Assembly (NCBI GenBank): GCA_036645955.1
Contig: JAVXND010000012.1
Span: 1-64,000, forward strand
Length of the DNA: 64,000 bases
Origin: Limiplasma sp036645955
GTDB taxonomy: Bacteria > Bacillota > Clostridia > Christensenellales > Aristaeellaceae
Direction of reading: 5' to 3'
The notes beneath the pieces were generated by a model that was not told where the DNA came from, did not search any database, and was given only the letters and a program-made list of their open reading frames with translations. Positions 16,287-26,749 of the stretch are shown here, one piece after another. The first letter of the stretch is position 1. Each line of letters opens with the position of its first letter. The position numbers and the translations under genes are program-made.

Positions 16287-19200
16287 TTACCCCTTGGCTA
16301 CGCTTAGCACAACTTTTTTGCCGTTCAAATCCCATTCCTTGGTTTCGGTGCCTGCGGGCGGCGTGCCGCGCTCAAAGGCGGTGGCGAGCACACTGCGCAT
16401 AATGAGCTCACGCCCTGCTTCTAGCGCATTTGCAAGCTCGTCGTCGGCTTCATAGGTTACGGTGATGCGGTCACTCACATCAAAATCCGCATCCTTGCGC
16501 ATGGTTTGCAGCTTGCTTACAGCCTCACGCTGATAACCCTCCGTAATCAGTGCGGGGGTGAGATTGCAATCCAGCACCACGGTTACACCGTTTTCAACCT
16601 GCGCGGCAAAGCCTGCCTTTTGGGTGGCCTCGGTAAGCACATCCGCCGGTTCCAGCACAACCGCCGTATCGTTTACTTCAAACTGGATGGACTCGCCGCG
16701 GCTGAACGCCTCGACCACATCGTTGCCATCCAGCGTTTTGAGCTTTGCGCCAATGGCACCTAGCAGTTTGCCGTATTTTGGGCCCAGGGTGCGCATTTGA
16801 GGCTTGAGGTTGTAGGTGGTAAAGGCGCGGGCATCATCGGTAAATACAAGGCTTTTGGCGTTTAGCTCATCCTGTGCAAGCACGCGGAAATCGTCGCCGA
16901 AATCGGTGCCTTTGACATAAATGGCGCTGACAGGCTGGCGGATTTTGAGGTTAGCGGCGGCACGGCAGGCGCGGCCAAGGCTGATGACCTCCAGCAGTGC
17001 GCTCATTTGCGTATTCATGCTTTGATCGATCATGCTTGGGTCTGCAGTGGGAAAATCGCAGAGATGGACGCTTTCAGGTGCGCAGGGGTCTACATTGCGC
17101 ACAAGATTTTGGTAAATTTCGTCCGCAAGGAAGGGCACATAGGGCGCAATTACTTTCGCAAGCGTGGTAAGCACGGTGTAAAGCGTAATGAAAGCGGCTT
17201 CCTTGGTGGCATCCATGCCCTTGCCCCAGAAGCGCTCGCGGCAGCGGCGCACATACCAGTTGCTTAAATCGTCCACAAAATCTGTGATGGCGCGGGCAGA
17301 TTCGGGAATGCGGAAGCTGCTCAAATCATCGTCTACACGTGCGATCAGCTGATGCAGGCGGGAGAGGATCCAGCGATCCATTAAGGTGAGCTTTGCGGTG
17401 CTTAACGGATGCGCTTTGGGATCGAAATTGTCAATGTTGGCGTAGAGCACAAAAAACGCATAGGTGTTTTGAAGCGTGCCCATGAATTTGCGCTGACCCT
17501 CGTTGATGGCTTCATCGCTAAAACGGCTGGGCAGCCAAGGTGCGCTTGCGGTGTAGAAATACCAGCGGATGGCATCTGCCCCTTGCTTGTCAAGCACTTG
17601 CCAAGGGTCTATGACATTGCCCTTGTGCTTGCTCATTTTTTGCCCGTCCTTATCCTGCACATGCCCAAGCACGATGCAGTTTTTGAAGGGGGCTTTGCCG
17701 AAAATAAGCGTACCAATGGCAATCAGGGTATAAAACCAGCCGCGCGTTTGGTCAATGGCTTCGCTGATAAAATCAGCAGGGAAACGCTTTTCAAAGGTTT
17801 CCTTGTTTTCAAAGGGGTAGTGCCATTGTGCAAAGGGCATGCTGCCGCTGTCATACCAGCAGTCAATCACTTCTTTTACGCGGTGCATGGGCTTGCCGCA
17901 TTCGGGGCAGGTAATTTCCACAGCGTCGATATAGGGGCGGTGCAGTTCAATGTCGCCCACCTCGGTGGTGGCCATTTCGCGCAATTCCTGTTTGCTGCCC
18001 ACCACGTGCATATGACCGTCTTCGCAAATCCAAATGGGCAGAGGCGTGCCCCAATAACGCTCGCGGCTCAAGCCCCAATCCAGCACGTTTTCGAGGAAGT
18101 TGCCCATGCGGCCTTCCTTGATGTTGTCGGGCATCCAGTTAATTTCGCGGTTATTGGCGACCAATTCATCACGCAAAGCCGTCATGCGAATAAACCATGT
18201 GGCGCGTGCGTAATACAGAAGCGGCGTATCACAACGCCAGCAGAAGGGGTAGTTGTGCGTGTAGGGGACGGCCTTTAAAAGCAGTCTGCGCTCCTGCAAG
18301 TCGTCCAGAACTTTTTGGTTGACCGCCTTCACAGACTCGCCTGCCCATGGGGTGCATTCCACAAACTTGCCCTGCGTATCCACCAGCTGTACAAAGGGCA
18401 GATGGTTTTCACGACCCACGCGGGAGTCATCCTCGCCAAAGGCGGGGGCAAGGTGAACAATGCCGGTACCATCGGTCAGGGTGACGTAATCGTCGCTCAC
18501 CACATACCAAGCTTTTTCCTTGGGCGTTTCAAATTGGTAGAGCGGTTCGTATTCCGTGCCGCAAATTTCCGCGCCCTTCATGGTTTTGACAACCCGTCCG
18601 CTTGCCATGTCCTCTTGGGTGAGCACGCTTGCAAGCAAGGCATTTGCAAGAATATAGGTTTGTTCGCCAGCGGCAAACTCCACATAATCCTCATGGGCGT
18701 TTACGCAAAGAGCCACATTGCTAGGCAGTGTCCAAGGGGTGGTGGTCCAAGCAAGAAGGTAAGTGTTCTTGCGCCCCTTGACGGCAAAGCGAACAAAGGC
18801 GGAAGCCTCCGTTACTTCTTTATAGCCCTGCGCCACCTCATGGGTGGAAAGCGCGGTGCCGCAACGCGGACAATACGGTACCACCTTATGCCCCTTGTAC
18901 AGGAGGCCTTTTTTCCAAATTTCCTTGAGGCTCCACCATTCGGATTCGATGTAGTTATCCTGATAGGTGACATAGGGGTTTTTCATATCTGCCCAGAAGC
19001 CAACGCGGTCGGACATTTCCTCCCACTCGTGCTGATACTTCCACACACTTTTTTTGCATTCGGCAATGAAGGGCTCAATGCCATAGGCTTCAATTTGCGG
19101 CTTGCCATCCAAGCCCAGCATCTTTTCAACCTCAAGCTCCACAGGCAAACCATGGGTATCCCAGCCTGCTTTGCGCAAAACATCCTTGCCCTTCATGCTT

Positions 19201-19415
19201 TGGAAGCGCGGAATCAAATCCTTGATGGCGCGTGTTTCGATATGGCCAATGTGGGGGCGGCCATTTGCGGTGGGCGGTCCATCGAAAAAGGTAAAGCGTT
19301 CATTGCCATCCCGATGATGGAAGCTTTTTTCAATGATGTTTTCCTTCTTCCACATTTCCAGCACTTCTTTTTCGCGCCCGACGAAGTTCATGTCTGTAGA
19401 TACTTTGCGATACAT
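16287..19415 (-). CDS. ileS: Isoleucine--tRNA ligase
   Basis: This 1042-residue class I synthetase charges tRNA-Ile. HIGH is at residues 55-58 (GRPHIGHI) and the KMSKS-type loop reads DGQKMSKHKGN. The CP1 editing domain and an anticodon-binding domain surround them. Length and motifs fit the longer type 2 IleS, the form associated with mupirocin resistance in some bacteria. The start MYRKVST is chosen because GGGAGG is 11 nt upstream; the ATG three codons earlier sits only 2-3 nt from that site. A T-box leader with an Ile specifier controls it. Confidence 0.95.
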   Translation of the reverse strand: MYRKVSTDMNFVGREKEVLEMWKKENIIEKSFHHRDGNERFTFFDGPPTANGRPHIGHIETRAIKDLIPRFQSMKGKDVLRKAGWDTHGLPVELEVEKMLGLDGKPQIEAYGIEPFIAECKKSVWKYQHEWEEMSDRVGFWADMKNPYVTYQDNYIESEWWSLKEIWKKGLLYKGHKVVPYCPRCGTALSTHEVAQGYKEVTEASAFVRFAVKGRKNTYLLAWTTTPWTLPSNVALCVNAHEDYVEFAAGEQTYILANALLASVLTQEDMASGRVVKTMKGAEICGTEYEPLYQFETPKEKAWYVVSDDYVTLTDGTGIVHLAPAFGEDDSRVGRENHLPFVQLVDTQGKFVECTPWAGESVKAVNQKVLDDLQERRLLLKAVPYTHNYPFCWRCDTPLLYYARATWFIRMTALRDELVANNREINWMPDNIKEGRMGNFLENVLDWGLSRERYWGTPLPIWICEDGHMHVVGSKQELREMATTEVGDIELHRPYIDAVEITCPECGKPMHRVKEVIDCWYDSGSMPFAQWHYPFENKETFEKRFPADFISEAIDQTRGWFYTLIAIGTLIFGKAPFKNCIVLGHVQDKDGQKMSKHKGNVIDPWQVLDKQGADAIRWYFYTASAPWLPSRFSDEAINEGQRKFMGTLQNTYAFFVLYANIDNFDPKAHPLSTAKLTLMDRWILSRLHQLIARVDDDLSSFRIPESARAITDFVDDLSNWYVRRCRERFWGKGMDATKEAAFITLYTVLTTLAKVIAPYVPFLADEIYQNLVRNVDPCAPESVHLCDFPTADPSMIDQSMNTQMSALLEVISLGRACRAAANLKIRQPVSAIYVKGTDFGDDFRVLAQDELNAKSLVFTDDARAFTTYNLKPQMRTLGPKYGKLLGAIGAKLKTLDGNDVVEAFSRGESIQFEVNDTAVVLEPADVLTEATQKAGFAAQVENGVTVVLDCNLTPALITEGYQREAVSKLQTMRKDADFDVSDRITVTYEADDELANALEAGRELIMRSVLATAFERGTPPAGTETKEWDLNGKKVVLSVAKG

Positions 19416-19463
19416 GGGGTTCATTCCTCCCTGTTCATCCATCTGATTGCCCGCGCGGGCATG

Positions 19464-19716
19464 AAAAAACCGTCCCGATCAACGGGACGGAAAGAAGCAT
19501 TTCCGTGGTACCACCCATTTTGACGGCATAACCGTCCACTCTGTGCCAACAAACATTGGCAGGCTCTGTCACGGGAGCGCCCGACTTGCCTTGCGGTAAA
19601 ACCCGTGGGGCAAATGGCTCCAAGGTGATTCAATGCCCATCCGCAACACTTGGCTTACACCATTTCCAAGCTCGCTTTACTGCGGGAGGCGGGCATTCGT
19701 CCTCTTCATGGCCGAT
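19464..19716 (-). promoter_or_regulatory. T-box riboswitch (Ile specifier) of ileS
   Basis: The leader shows a stem I base (GAATGCCC with GGGCATT), a specifier codon ATC at 19629-19627 for isoleucine, the conserved T-box GGGTGGTACCACGG (19516-19503), and a terminator CCGTCCCG/CGGGACGG followed by six T (19490-19464). Uncharged tRNA-Ile is expected to stabilise the antiterminator and raise ileS expression. Confidence 0.93.
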
Positions 19717-19722
19717 AGGGTT

Positions 19723-19751
19723 ATGATAGCACAGTTTTTGGGGGATGTAAA
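19723..19751 (-). promoter_or_regulatory. Promoter of the T-box/ileS transcript
   Basis: The minus strand shows TTTACA, a 17-nt spacer and TATCAT immediately upstream of the T-box leader. Confidence 0.75.
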
Positions 19752-19779
19752 GAAATATTCATTGGCGTTTCACTGGTGT

Positions 19780-22332
19780 TTAACGCTGTTTTGTATAGGC
19801 GGTGGCTTCAAGCGGAAGGCGGTCGCGGAACATGCCATCCACCCTCCACGCGGCCAGCGCGGCGGCGGGCGCTGTGGGAATGGAGGATATTTCACCCACA
19901 CCCTTTGCACCGAAGGCGGGTTGATCCAGCGTGCCTTTGCCCAGCAAGAGAACCTCTATGGGGGGGATTTCGGTTGCGCGGAGCAGTCCGAGGGTGCTAT
20001 ATTTGCTTTGCACATACCCCGCCTTCATCACAAAGTTCTCTGTGAGCGCATAGCCTAAGCCCATGGCTACGCCGCCCTCCACCTGTCCCTCGCAAGCTTT
20101 GGGATTTACAACGCGCCCCACATCATGCGCGGCAACCACCTTTGTAACGCATTTGTTTTGATCCATCACCACCACATGCACGGCATAGCCATAGGCCGCA
20201 TGGCTGACGGGGTTTTTCTTGTCTGAACCCATGGGGTCTGAGTCAAAATGATATTCGCCTACAAAGCTTTCGCCCTCCAGCGCGGAAAGCGGCTTTTCGT
20301 CCAATGCGGCCTTGAGCTTAGCGGCGGCAAGGCGGGCGGCTTCACCGGTAAACAGCGTTTGACGGCTGGCGGTTGAGGTGCCGGAATTGGGCGTAAGGGC
20401 GGTATCCGCACGCTCGTGCAGAAGAAGCGCGGGGGAAAGCTCCGTTACCGTGGCTACGATTTGGGTAACCACAGTGCCAATGCCCTGCCCCATGCATGCG
20501 GCAGAAGTAAGGATGTGTACCTTTCCATCGCGCACGAGCAGCTTACAGCGTCCGTAATCGGGAACGCCAACACCCAAACCGCTGTTTTTCAAGCAACCCG
20601 CAATGCCCGCATACGGGTTTTGCTCAAATACATCCTTGACTGCCTCCAAGCACTCCGCAAAAGCGGTGTCGGGCGCGGCAATTTGACCATTGGGAAGCTC
20701 TTGACCTGGGCGAATGGCGTTGCGGTAGCGAATTTCCCATGGGGAAATGCCAACCTCCTGCGCCAACAGGTCTATGTTCATTTCACTGGCAAAACAGCTT
20801 TGCGTTACGCCAAAGCCGCGAAACGCGCCGCCAGGCACATTGTTGGTGTACACGCATAGCCCTGTGATGTCTATGTTTTGGAAGTTATAGGGCCCTGCGG
20901 CGTGGGTGCATGCGCGCTGTAAAACAGGTCCGCCAAGGGAGGCATATGCCCCGCAATCCGATACGAGCATTGCTCTTAGACCAAGCAATTTGCCGTTTTG
21001 GTCACAGGCGGTGGTGATATCCATTTCCATGGCGTGGCGCTTGGTATGCACATTTAAGCTTTCTTGTCTGGTAAGCTTTACCTTTACGGGCAAGCCTGTG
21101 AGCCATGCGGCCAGCGCGGCATGGTGCTGAACCGACATATCTTCCTTGCCGCCAAAGCCGCCGCCCACCAACATGGTTTGCGAACGAACTTTTTCGGGCG
21201 GAAGCTTGAGCATGCGGGCAACTTCCTTTTGCTCATCGTAAACGGATTGTGAGCCTGTGTGCAAAATCAAACCGCCGTCGCCCGAGGGCTGTGCCACGGC
21301 GCATTCCGGTTCCATGAAAGCATGATCCGTCATGGGTGTGGAATAGTGATGGGTCACCACATGTGCGGCTTCTTGAAAAGCTTTGTCCACATCTCCGCGC
21401 TTTAATACCTGCTTGGAAAGGATATTTCCTTTTTCGTGCAATAAAGGCGCGCCTTCCAAAAGCGCTTCCGTTGGAGAGGTGATGGGCACAAGCTCTTCAT
21501 ATTCAATTTCTACCAGCGCTTTGATTTGCTCAAGCGTTTCCTTTCGCTTGCTCACCACCAAAGCAATTGCGTCGCCAACATAGCGTGTGATTTCTCCCTG
21601 CGCAATCAGCACATCCCAATCCTGAATCAAATGGCCAGTTTTGTTAAAAGGGACATCCGATGCAAGGATGACGTGAATGGCATCAGGGTGGCGCATGGCG
21701 TTTTCAATGTTGATTTTAACCACGCGGGCACGCGGGTAGCGGCTGCGAACCGCGCTTGCATAGACCATGTTTGGCAAAACAAGGTCATCCGCAAATTGAC
21801 CCGTTCCCAGTATTTTTTCTTCTGCATCCACCCGTGTAAACAGCTCGCCGATTTTGCCGCTTTGAGATAGGACGGGCACTTCTTTGTTTTCACGAAAAAT
21901 TTCGGCTGAAAGCAAAATGGCATCTTCAATTTTCTGATACCCTGTACAGCGGCAAATGTTACCGCGTATCGCCTTTTTGACATCTGCACGCACGGGTGTA
22001 AGGTTATGATCAAGAAGTGCCTTGGCGCACAGCACCATGCCTGGAATGCAAAAACCGCATTGTACCGCGCCCGCGCTTGAAAAAGCGTAGGCATAAACAG
22101 CTTTTTCGCGTTCGCTCAAGCCTTCAACCGTCAAAATGCTCTTGCCTTCAAAACGGCTGAGCTTGCCGATACAGGCTTTTACGGCTTTGCCGTCGGCAAG
22201 CACCGTGCAGGTGCCGCAAGCACCCTCGGAGCAGCCATCCTTGACAGAGCAAAGATGTAAATCATCACGCAAAAAATCCAATAGGCGCTTATCCTCCGTG
22301 GGTTCGTAGGACTGTTGATTGATGGTTAGCAT
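19780..22332 (-). CDS. xdhD: Selenium-dependent xanthine dehydrogenase, fused type
   Basis: This 850-residue fusion joins a two-cluster [2Fe-2S] domain (residues 1-155; CSEGACGTC at 34-42, then CGFC and CRC motifs) directly to the molybdopterin domain (from about 165; GGGFGGKEDM; catalytic glutamate in GVGEISS). It has no FAD domain. Layout and length match the selenium-dependent xanthine dehydrogenase family, which hydroxylates purines using a selenium-containing Mo centre. It is the last gene of the minus arm, 18 nt after hydA. Electrons probably pass to YgfK or another partner. Confidence 0.9.
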   Translation of the reverse strand: MLTINQQSYEPTEDKRLLDFLRDDLHLCSVKDGCSEGACGTCTVLADGKAVKACIGKLSRFEGKSILTVEGLSEREKAVYAYAFSSAGAVQCGFCIPGMVLCAKALLDHNLTPVRADVKKAIRGNICRCTGYQKIEDAILLSAEIFRENKEVPVLSQSGKIGELFTRVDAEEKILGTGQFADDLVLPNMVYASAVRSRYPRARVVKINIENAMRHPDAIHVILASDVPFNKTGHLIQDWDVLIAQGEITRYVGDAIALVVSKRKETLEQIKALVEIEYEELVPITSPTEALLEGAPLLHEKGNILSKQVLKRGDVDKAFQEAAHVVTHHYSTPMTDHAFMEPECAVAQPSGDGGLILHTGSQSVYDEQKEVARMLKLPPEKVRSQTMLVGGGFGGKEDMSVQHHAALAAWLTGLPVKVKLTRQESLNVHTKRHAMEMDITTACDQNGKLLGLRAMLVSDCGAYASLGGPVLQRACTHAAGPYNFQNIDITGLCVYTNNVPGGAFRGFGVTQSCFASEMNIDLLAQEVGISPWEIRYRNAIRPGQELPNGQIAAPDTAFAECLEAVKDVFEQNPYAGIAGCLKNSGLGVGVPDYGRCKLLVRDGKVHILTSAACMGQGIGTVVTQIVATVTELSPALLLHERADTALTPNSGTSTASRQTLFTGEAARLAAAKLKAALDEKPLSALEGESFVGEYHFDSDPMGSDKKNPVSHAAYGYAVHVVVMDQNKCVTKVVAAHDVGRVVNPKACEGQVEGGVAMGLGYALTENFVMKAGYVQSKYSTLGLLRATEIPPIEVLLLGKGTLDQPAFGAKGVGEISSIPTAPAAALAAWRVDGMFRDRLPLEATAYTKQR

Positions 22333-22350
22333 GGGAAGGCTCCTTTCCGC

Positions 22351-23721
22351 TTAAACCGCTACAGGTTTGCGAGAGATATAGCGTCCCGCATTTTCAAGAA
22401 CGACCTGTCCATCCTTTGCGGCAATTTTGCCGTCTAGCAATACATATTTGGGCGTTCCTTGAATGGGCATGCCCTCGTAGGGGGTGTAATCCGTGTTTTG
22501 ATGCTGTGTATTGGCGTGAATCACCGTTTGCGCGGTGGGATTCCAAAGCACCAAATCGGCATCGCTCCCTACGCGAAGCACACCTTTTTGCGGATACATC
22601 CCAAATTGACGCGCGGGGTTTGTGGCCAGCAGTTCACAAAAGGTTGTAACCGGCAATTTGCCAGTGTCCACATAGGCGGCGTAAATCACCTGCGGACGGT
22701 GCTCAATGCCAGGCAGACCGTTGGGGATTTTGGAAAAATCCTCCTTGCCAAGGGCTTTTTGAGCAAGGGTATAGCTGCAATGGTCGGTTGAAATGGTGTC
22801 AATTTCGCCGCCTAGCAACGCGCCCAGCAGTGCACGCTGGTCATTTGCCTTGCGAAGCGGGGGAGAGCAAACATATTGAGCGCTTGCAAAATCAGGCTCA
22901 AGGTAGTGCTCATCGTTAAGCAATAAGTACTGCGGGCAGGTTTCCACAAAAACGCGCTGACCCCTTGCCCTTGCTTTGCGCACTTCAAACAAACCTTCTT
23001 CACTGCTTAAATGCACCACATGAACAGTGCAGTCGGCAAGTTTGGCAATGGCAAGCAGGCGATTGATGGCTTCCGCCTCCACAATGGGCGGGCGGGACAC
23101 GGGATGCGCGGCGGGGGAAAGATGTCCCAACGCTTTTTCGCGTTTTACGCAGGCGTTGACCAAATCCCCATTTTCACAGTGTACGCCGACTACGCCGCCA
23201 AGACGCTTCATTTCCGTGAGCACCTCAAAAACGCTTTCATCGGATACACGAAGCGCGTCGTAGGCCAAATAGAGCTTGAAGGATGAAACACCAGCGGCAA
23301 ACATAGGCTCAAGCTCGGCTTTTGTGCGTGCGTTCCAATCCGTAATGGCCATGTGAAAGGCATAATGACAGGAGCTTTGACCCTCGGCCTTTTGGTGCCA
23401 GGTGCTTAAAGCGTGGGAAAGCGTATCACCGCGATCCTGCGTGGCAAAGTCTACAAGGGTGGTGGTGCCGCCCACAAGCGCGGCTCGCGTACCTGTTGCA
23501 AAATTGTCTGCGGTTACGGTGATTCCGTTGTCCATGTCCAAATGCGTATGCCCATCAATAAAACCGGGAAACACGAGCAGTCCCGTGGCATCAAGCTGTT
23601 CATCCTGCGGCGAGGCTTCTATTTTAGCCGCGATTTTTGCGATTTTACCGTCTGCAACGGCCAAATCCGCGCACAAAATTCCTTGCTCTGTAACCAAGGT
23701 GCCATTTTGAATCAGAAGCAT
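22351..23721 (-). CDS. hydA: Dihydropyrimidinase/hydantoinase
   Basis: This 456-residue cyclic amidohydrolase opens hydantoin or dihydropyrimidine rings. It carries the metal-binding GHTHLDM motif near residue 56 and the lysine carbamylation site in SSFKLYLAYD near residue 150, with later histidine ligands in HCENG and VVHLSSEEG. In SDMH clusters this gene (also called hyuA) is placed with purine or ureide degradation. It lies between ygfK (26 nt) and xdhD (18 nt) in one transcript. Whether its substrate is a urate-derived ring compound is an inference. Confidence 0.9.
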   Translation of the reverse strand: MLLIQNGTLVTEQGILCADLAVADGKIAKIAAKIEASPQDEQLDATGLLVFPGFIDGHTHLDMDNGITVTADNFATGTRAALVGGTTTLVDFATQDRGDTLSHALSTWHQKAEGQSSCHYAFHMAITDWNARTKAELEPMFAAGVSSFKLYLAYDALRVSDESVFEVLTEMKRLGGVVGVHCENGDLVNACVKREKALGHLSPAAHPVSRPPIVEAEAINRLLAIAKLADCTVHVVHLSSEEGLFEVRKARARGQRVFVETCPQYLLLNDEHYLEPDFASAQYVCSPPLRKANDQRALLGALLGGEIDTISTDHCSYTLAQKALGKEDFSKIPNGLPGIEHRPQVIYAAYVDTGKLPVTTFCELLATNPARQFGMYPQKGVLRVGSDADLVLWNPTAQTVIHANTQHQNTDYTPYEGMPIQGTPKYVLLDGKIAAKDGQVVLENAGRYISRKPVAV

Positions 23722-23747
23722 ACCGATCTTCCTTTCTTGTCAAAACG

Positions 23748-26708
23748 CTATTTTGCAAACAGACAGCTATCAAGCACTGCCTGAATCAGCGCTAGCTCGG
23801 GTTGCATGACGGAAGCATTGTCAAGCGCAGCTTCAGAAATGGAACCGTTCAAACGAAGCAATACATGTCCGTTTGGAAGGGGGAAGAAGCCTTGATTCTG
23901 ACTTTGCTCAAAATCCGCTTCACATTCAAACAGGGTGAATTTATCCTTGTAGGGGGCGCTGTCGTAGGGGCAGAAGGCCGCGCAGTTGCCGCATTCGTTG
24001 CATAAGCCATCCATGTGGATGATTTGCTTTTTGGCCATGCCCGGTACGGTAACCGCAACGTTTGCACGGTTCGGGCATACGTCCACGCAGTTTTCACAGC
24101 TTGCGCCGCAGTGCAGACAGCGGGCGGATTCCTGCTGGGGAGCGGTGCATTCGCACAATGTGCCGCGCGTTGCCGTTTGTGGCGCTAGCGGCTGAACAAT
24201 GCCTGCGGCGATTTCAGCGGTCAGACCCAGCGCGGCATTGACTGCGGCTTGCGCGTCTGCAATGGCCTCCACCACGGTGGCGGGGCCGCGAAGCGCATCA
24301 CCCAGCACAAAGAGCCTGTCGCTTTGTGAAAGTGCTGTTACGCGCCCGCGTGTATCAAGCTTCACGCCGTTTTGAGTGAGATAGGTACCGTCAATCCGCG
24401 TGCCTATGGCGGCAATGAGCAAATCGCAAGGCAGAGCCTCGGTTTGACCTGTCGATACGGGGCTTGCGCGGCCGCTCGCATCCTTTTGTCCAAGGGTCAT
24501 GACATCCAAGGTGAGCGTTTCGCCTTCCAGTGAAAGCGGATTGCGCAGCTCCAACAGGCGCACGCCATCGGCCAAAGCCAGTTCAAGCTCTTCCAAATCA
24601 GCAGGCATTTCACGCTGTGTTCTGCGATAGACCAAGGTTACATCCTGAATGCCCGGCAAGCGCTTTGCGGCGCGTGCCGCGTCCATGGCGGTGTTTCCGC
24701 CGCCCACCACAACAGCATGGCGGTGCGCCTTGAGGGCTTGCGCTTGGTGCTTGGCGGTTTGAAGAAAATCAAGCACATCCACCGCATTGCCGCTTTGTAG
24801 GGCAAGGGGTGTAGGCTCCCACGCGCCCACGGCCAGCATGACATGGGTGTAACCGTCGTCAAACAGCTTTTGTGCGGAGCAAACCTCTGCATTCAGCCGA
24901 ATGTCTACGCCCAACCTTTGAAGCAGCTGTGCGTCGTTTTCTATTTGCTCGTCCGCAATGCGGAAGGCGGGAATTACATAACGAACAATGCCGCCAAGGC
25001 GTTCGCGCTTTTCAAACAATGTGACCTTTGCGCCTGCGCGTGCCGCAAAGAAAGCCGCCGCCAACCCACCGGGGCCGCCGCCAACAATGGCAATGCGCTC
25101 TTGACGAGGCGTGCCTGCGTGAAGCGTGGGCAAAAAGCCTTCAAAACCGCATTCGGCGGCTTTGAGCTTTGCGGCTCTGATGTGCACGGCATCCTCGTAG
25201 AAATGGCGCGTACACTTGCTTTGACAGCGGTGGGAGCAGATGGTGCCCGTGATAAACGGCAAAGGATTCTTTTCACAAATGACGCTGAGGGCTTCCGCAT
25301 ATTTGCCCGCATACACCAAATCCAGATAGGCTGTAATGTCCTGATGAATGGGACAGCCCTCTTGACAGGGCGAAACAAAACAATCCATGAGCGGCACAGG
25401 CTGTGTAAGCTTGCGGTTGGGCAGCGGCTTGAGGGGCTTTTGATGATGCTTATCCAAAATGGCGTGCTCGCACAGCGCCGCCAAGGGCTTTAATTGAACA
25501 CCCTCAAAGGCGCGGTAGGGCAGGCTGGAAAGGGCTTGCGCTATGGGCGCTAAGCGGTTGTAGCCGCCCGGCTTTAACAGCGTGGTGGCCAAGGTGATCG
25601 GCCAAATGCCGCAGGTGAAAATATCGGCGATGTTCAGCGCATCCGCCCCGCCTGAATAGGAGGCGCGCAGGTGCCCGTCAAAAGCCTTTTCGAGCTTTTG
25701 CACCAAGGCAATGGTGAGCGGAAACAGGCTTTTGCCGCTCATGTACATTTCTTCACCCGGCAATTCGTCCTTGGCAATGGTTACGGGAAAGGTGTTGGAG
25801 AGCTTTACGCCAAATTCAACGCCCTGCTTGCCTGCTTTGTCAAGCAAGCGCTGGAACATGGGCACGGCATCCTCAAACTGCAAATCATCTTTGAAATGAT
25901 GGTCGTCAAAAACCAGCTCGTCATAGCCCATGGCATCCATGGTTTTGCGGGCAAATTCGTAGCCTAACAGCGTCGGGTTGCATTTTACATAGGTGTTCAG
26001 ATGCTTTTTCTCAATCAAATAGGTTGCAATGCGTTCAATTTCGTCTGGCGGGCAGCCGTGCAAGGTGGAAAGCGTGATGGAACGGCAAATGCGCGGGCTG
26101 ATGCCTTTGATGAAATCGGCGTTAACTTTTTCAAAGCGCACCAGGTTTTGAAGCGCCCATTGGGTGCATTCCTTGAAGCAATCGGTACTGCCAGCGTATT
26201 TCAAGCCTTCAATGAACCGATCGATTTTTTCTGAACGAATGCCGTTTAAATCATAACCCACAGACATGTTAAACACAAAGCCTTGGTCACTGCCCAAGGC
26301 AAGCTCGCGGCTTAACAGCTTGATGGCAAACCAACCCTTGATGTATTCGTCCATGGCTTGCGCTACGGTAAGCTCTGTGGACCATTCTACATTATAGCCC
26401 TCTTCTGCCGCCAAAATACAGGGCTTTGCCACATGCAAATCACTGCCATCCAAGGTTTGCACGGTTTTAAGCTCAAAGAAACGGCTGCCGCCTGCATAGG
26501 CCGCAATCAGGTTCTGAGCAAGCTGGGTATGAGGCCCTGCGGCGGGGCCGAAGGGCGTTTCTATCTGCTCGCCAAAAATGGGCAGGGCTTTGTTACCTTC
26601 GTGGCAATAAATTTGCTCAACCCCAAAAATGGAGCCAGCTTGGCGAAACTCAGCCAAAGCACGTGTCATAAGGGTTCCAAAAGAAATCGGTCGCATGATA
26701 TCGCTCAT
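23748..26708 (-). CDS. ygfK: YgfK-type flavo-iron-sulfur oxidoreductase (putative selenate reductase subunit)
   Basis: This 986-residue multidomain redox protein has an N-terminal TIM-barrel-like part, a central GltD-like NAD(P)H/FAD module with an Fe-S-binding head (GGGPGGLAAA near 540; VVVGGGNTAMDAAR near 680) and C-terminal ferredoxin-type clusters (CGASCENCVDVCP; CNECGNCAAFCP). It is annotated in the family as a putative selenate reductase subunit, but in this cluster it is more likely the electron carrier for purine hydroxylation or reduction. The ATG at 26708 follows GGAGGTGCCCA; a longer frame to 26777 lacks a ribosome site. Confidence 0.9.
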   Translation of the reverse strand: MSDIMRPISFGTLMTRALAEFRQAGSIFGVEQIYCHEGNKALPIFGEQIETPFGPAAGPHTQLAQNLIAAYAGGSRFFELKTVQTLDGSDLHVAKPCILAAEEGYNVEWSTELTVAQAMDEYIKGWFAIKLLSRELALGSDQGFVFNMSVGYDLNGIRSEKIDRFIEGLKYAGSTDCFKECTQWALQNLVRFEKVNADFIKGISPRICRSITLSTLHGCPPDEIERIATYLIEKKHLNTYVKCNPTLLGYEFARKTMDAMGYDELVFDDHHFKDDLQFEDAVPMFQRLLDKAGKQGVEFGVKLSNTFPVTIAKDELPGEEMYMSGKSLFPLTIALVQKLEKAFDGHLRASYSGGADALNIADIFTCGIWPITLATTLLKPGGYNRLAPIAQALSSLPYRAFEGVQLKPLAALCEHAILDKHHQKPLKPLPNRKLTQPVPLMDCFVSPCQEGCPIHQDITAYLDLVYAGKYAEALSVICEKNPLPFITGTICSHRCQSKCTRHFYEDAVHIRAAKLKAAECGFEGFLPTLHAGTPRQERIAIVGGGPGGLAAAFFAARAGAKVTLFEKRERLGGIVRYVIPAFRIADEQIENDAQLLQRLGVDIRLNAEVCSAQKLFDDGYTHVMLAVGAWEPTPLALQSGNAVDVLDFLQTAKHQAQALKAHRHAVVVGGGNTAMDAARAAKRLPGIQDVTLVYRRTQREMPADLEELELALADGVRLLELRNPLSLEGETLTLDVMTLGQKDASGRASPVSTGQTEALPCDLLIAAIGTRIDGTYLTQNGVKLDTRGRVTALSQSDRLFVLGDALRGPATVVEAIADAQAAVNAALGLTAEIAAGIVQPLAPQTATRGTLCECTAPQQESARCLHCGASCENCVDVCPNRANVAVTVPGMAKKQIIHMDGLCNECGNCAAFCPYDSAPYKDKFTLFECEADFEQSQNQGFFPLPNGHVLLRLNGSISEAALDNASVMQPELALIQAVLDSCLFAK

Positions 26709-26749
26709 TGGGCACCTCCAAAAAAAACAATCGGGCTGGACCCTGCCAG

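Noticed and set aside
17409..19523. Long plus-strand open frames (289 and 402 codons) opposite ileS
   Set aside because: They lie antisense to a clear ileS with HIGH and KMSKS motifs and a T-box, have no recognisable domains and lack ribosome sites.
19745..19779. Terminator directly after xdhD
   Set aside because: Only a 5-bp GCGTT/AACGC stem without a U run is present.
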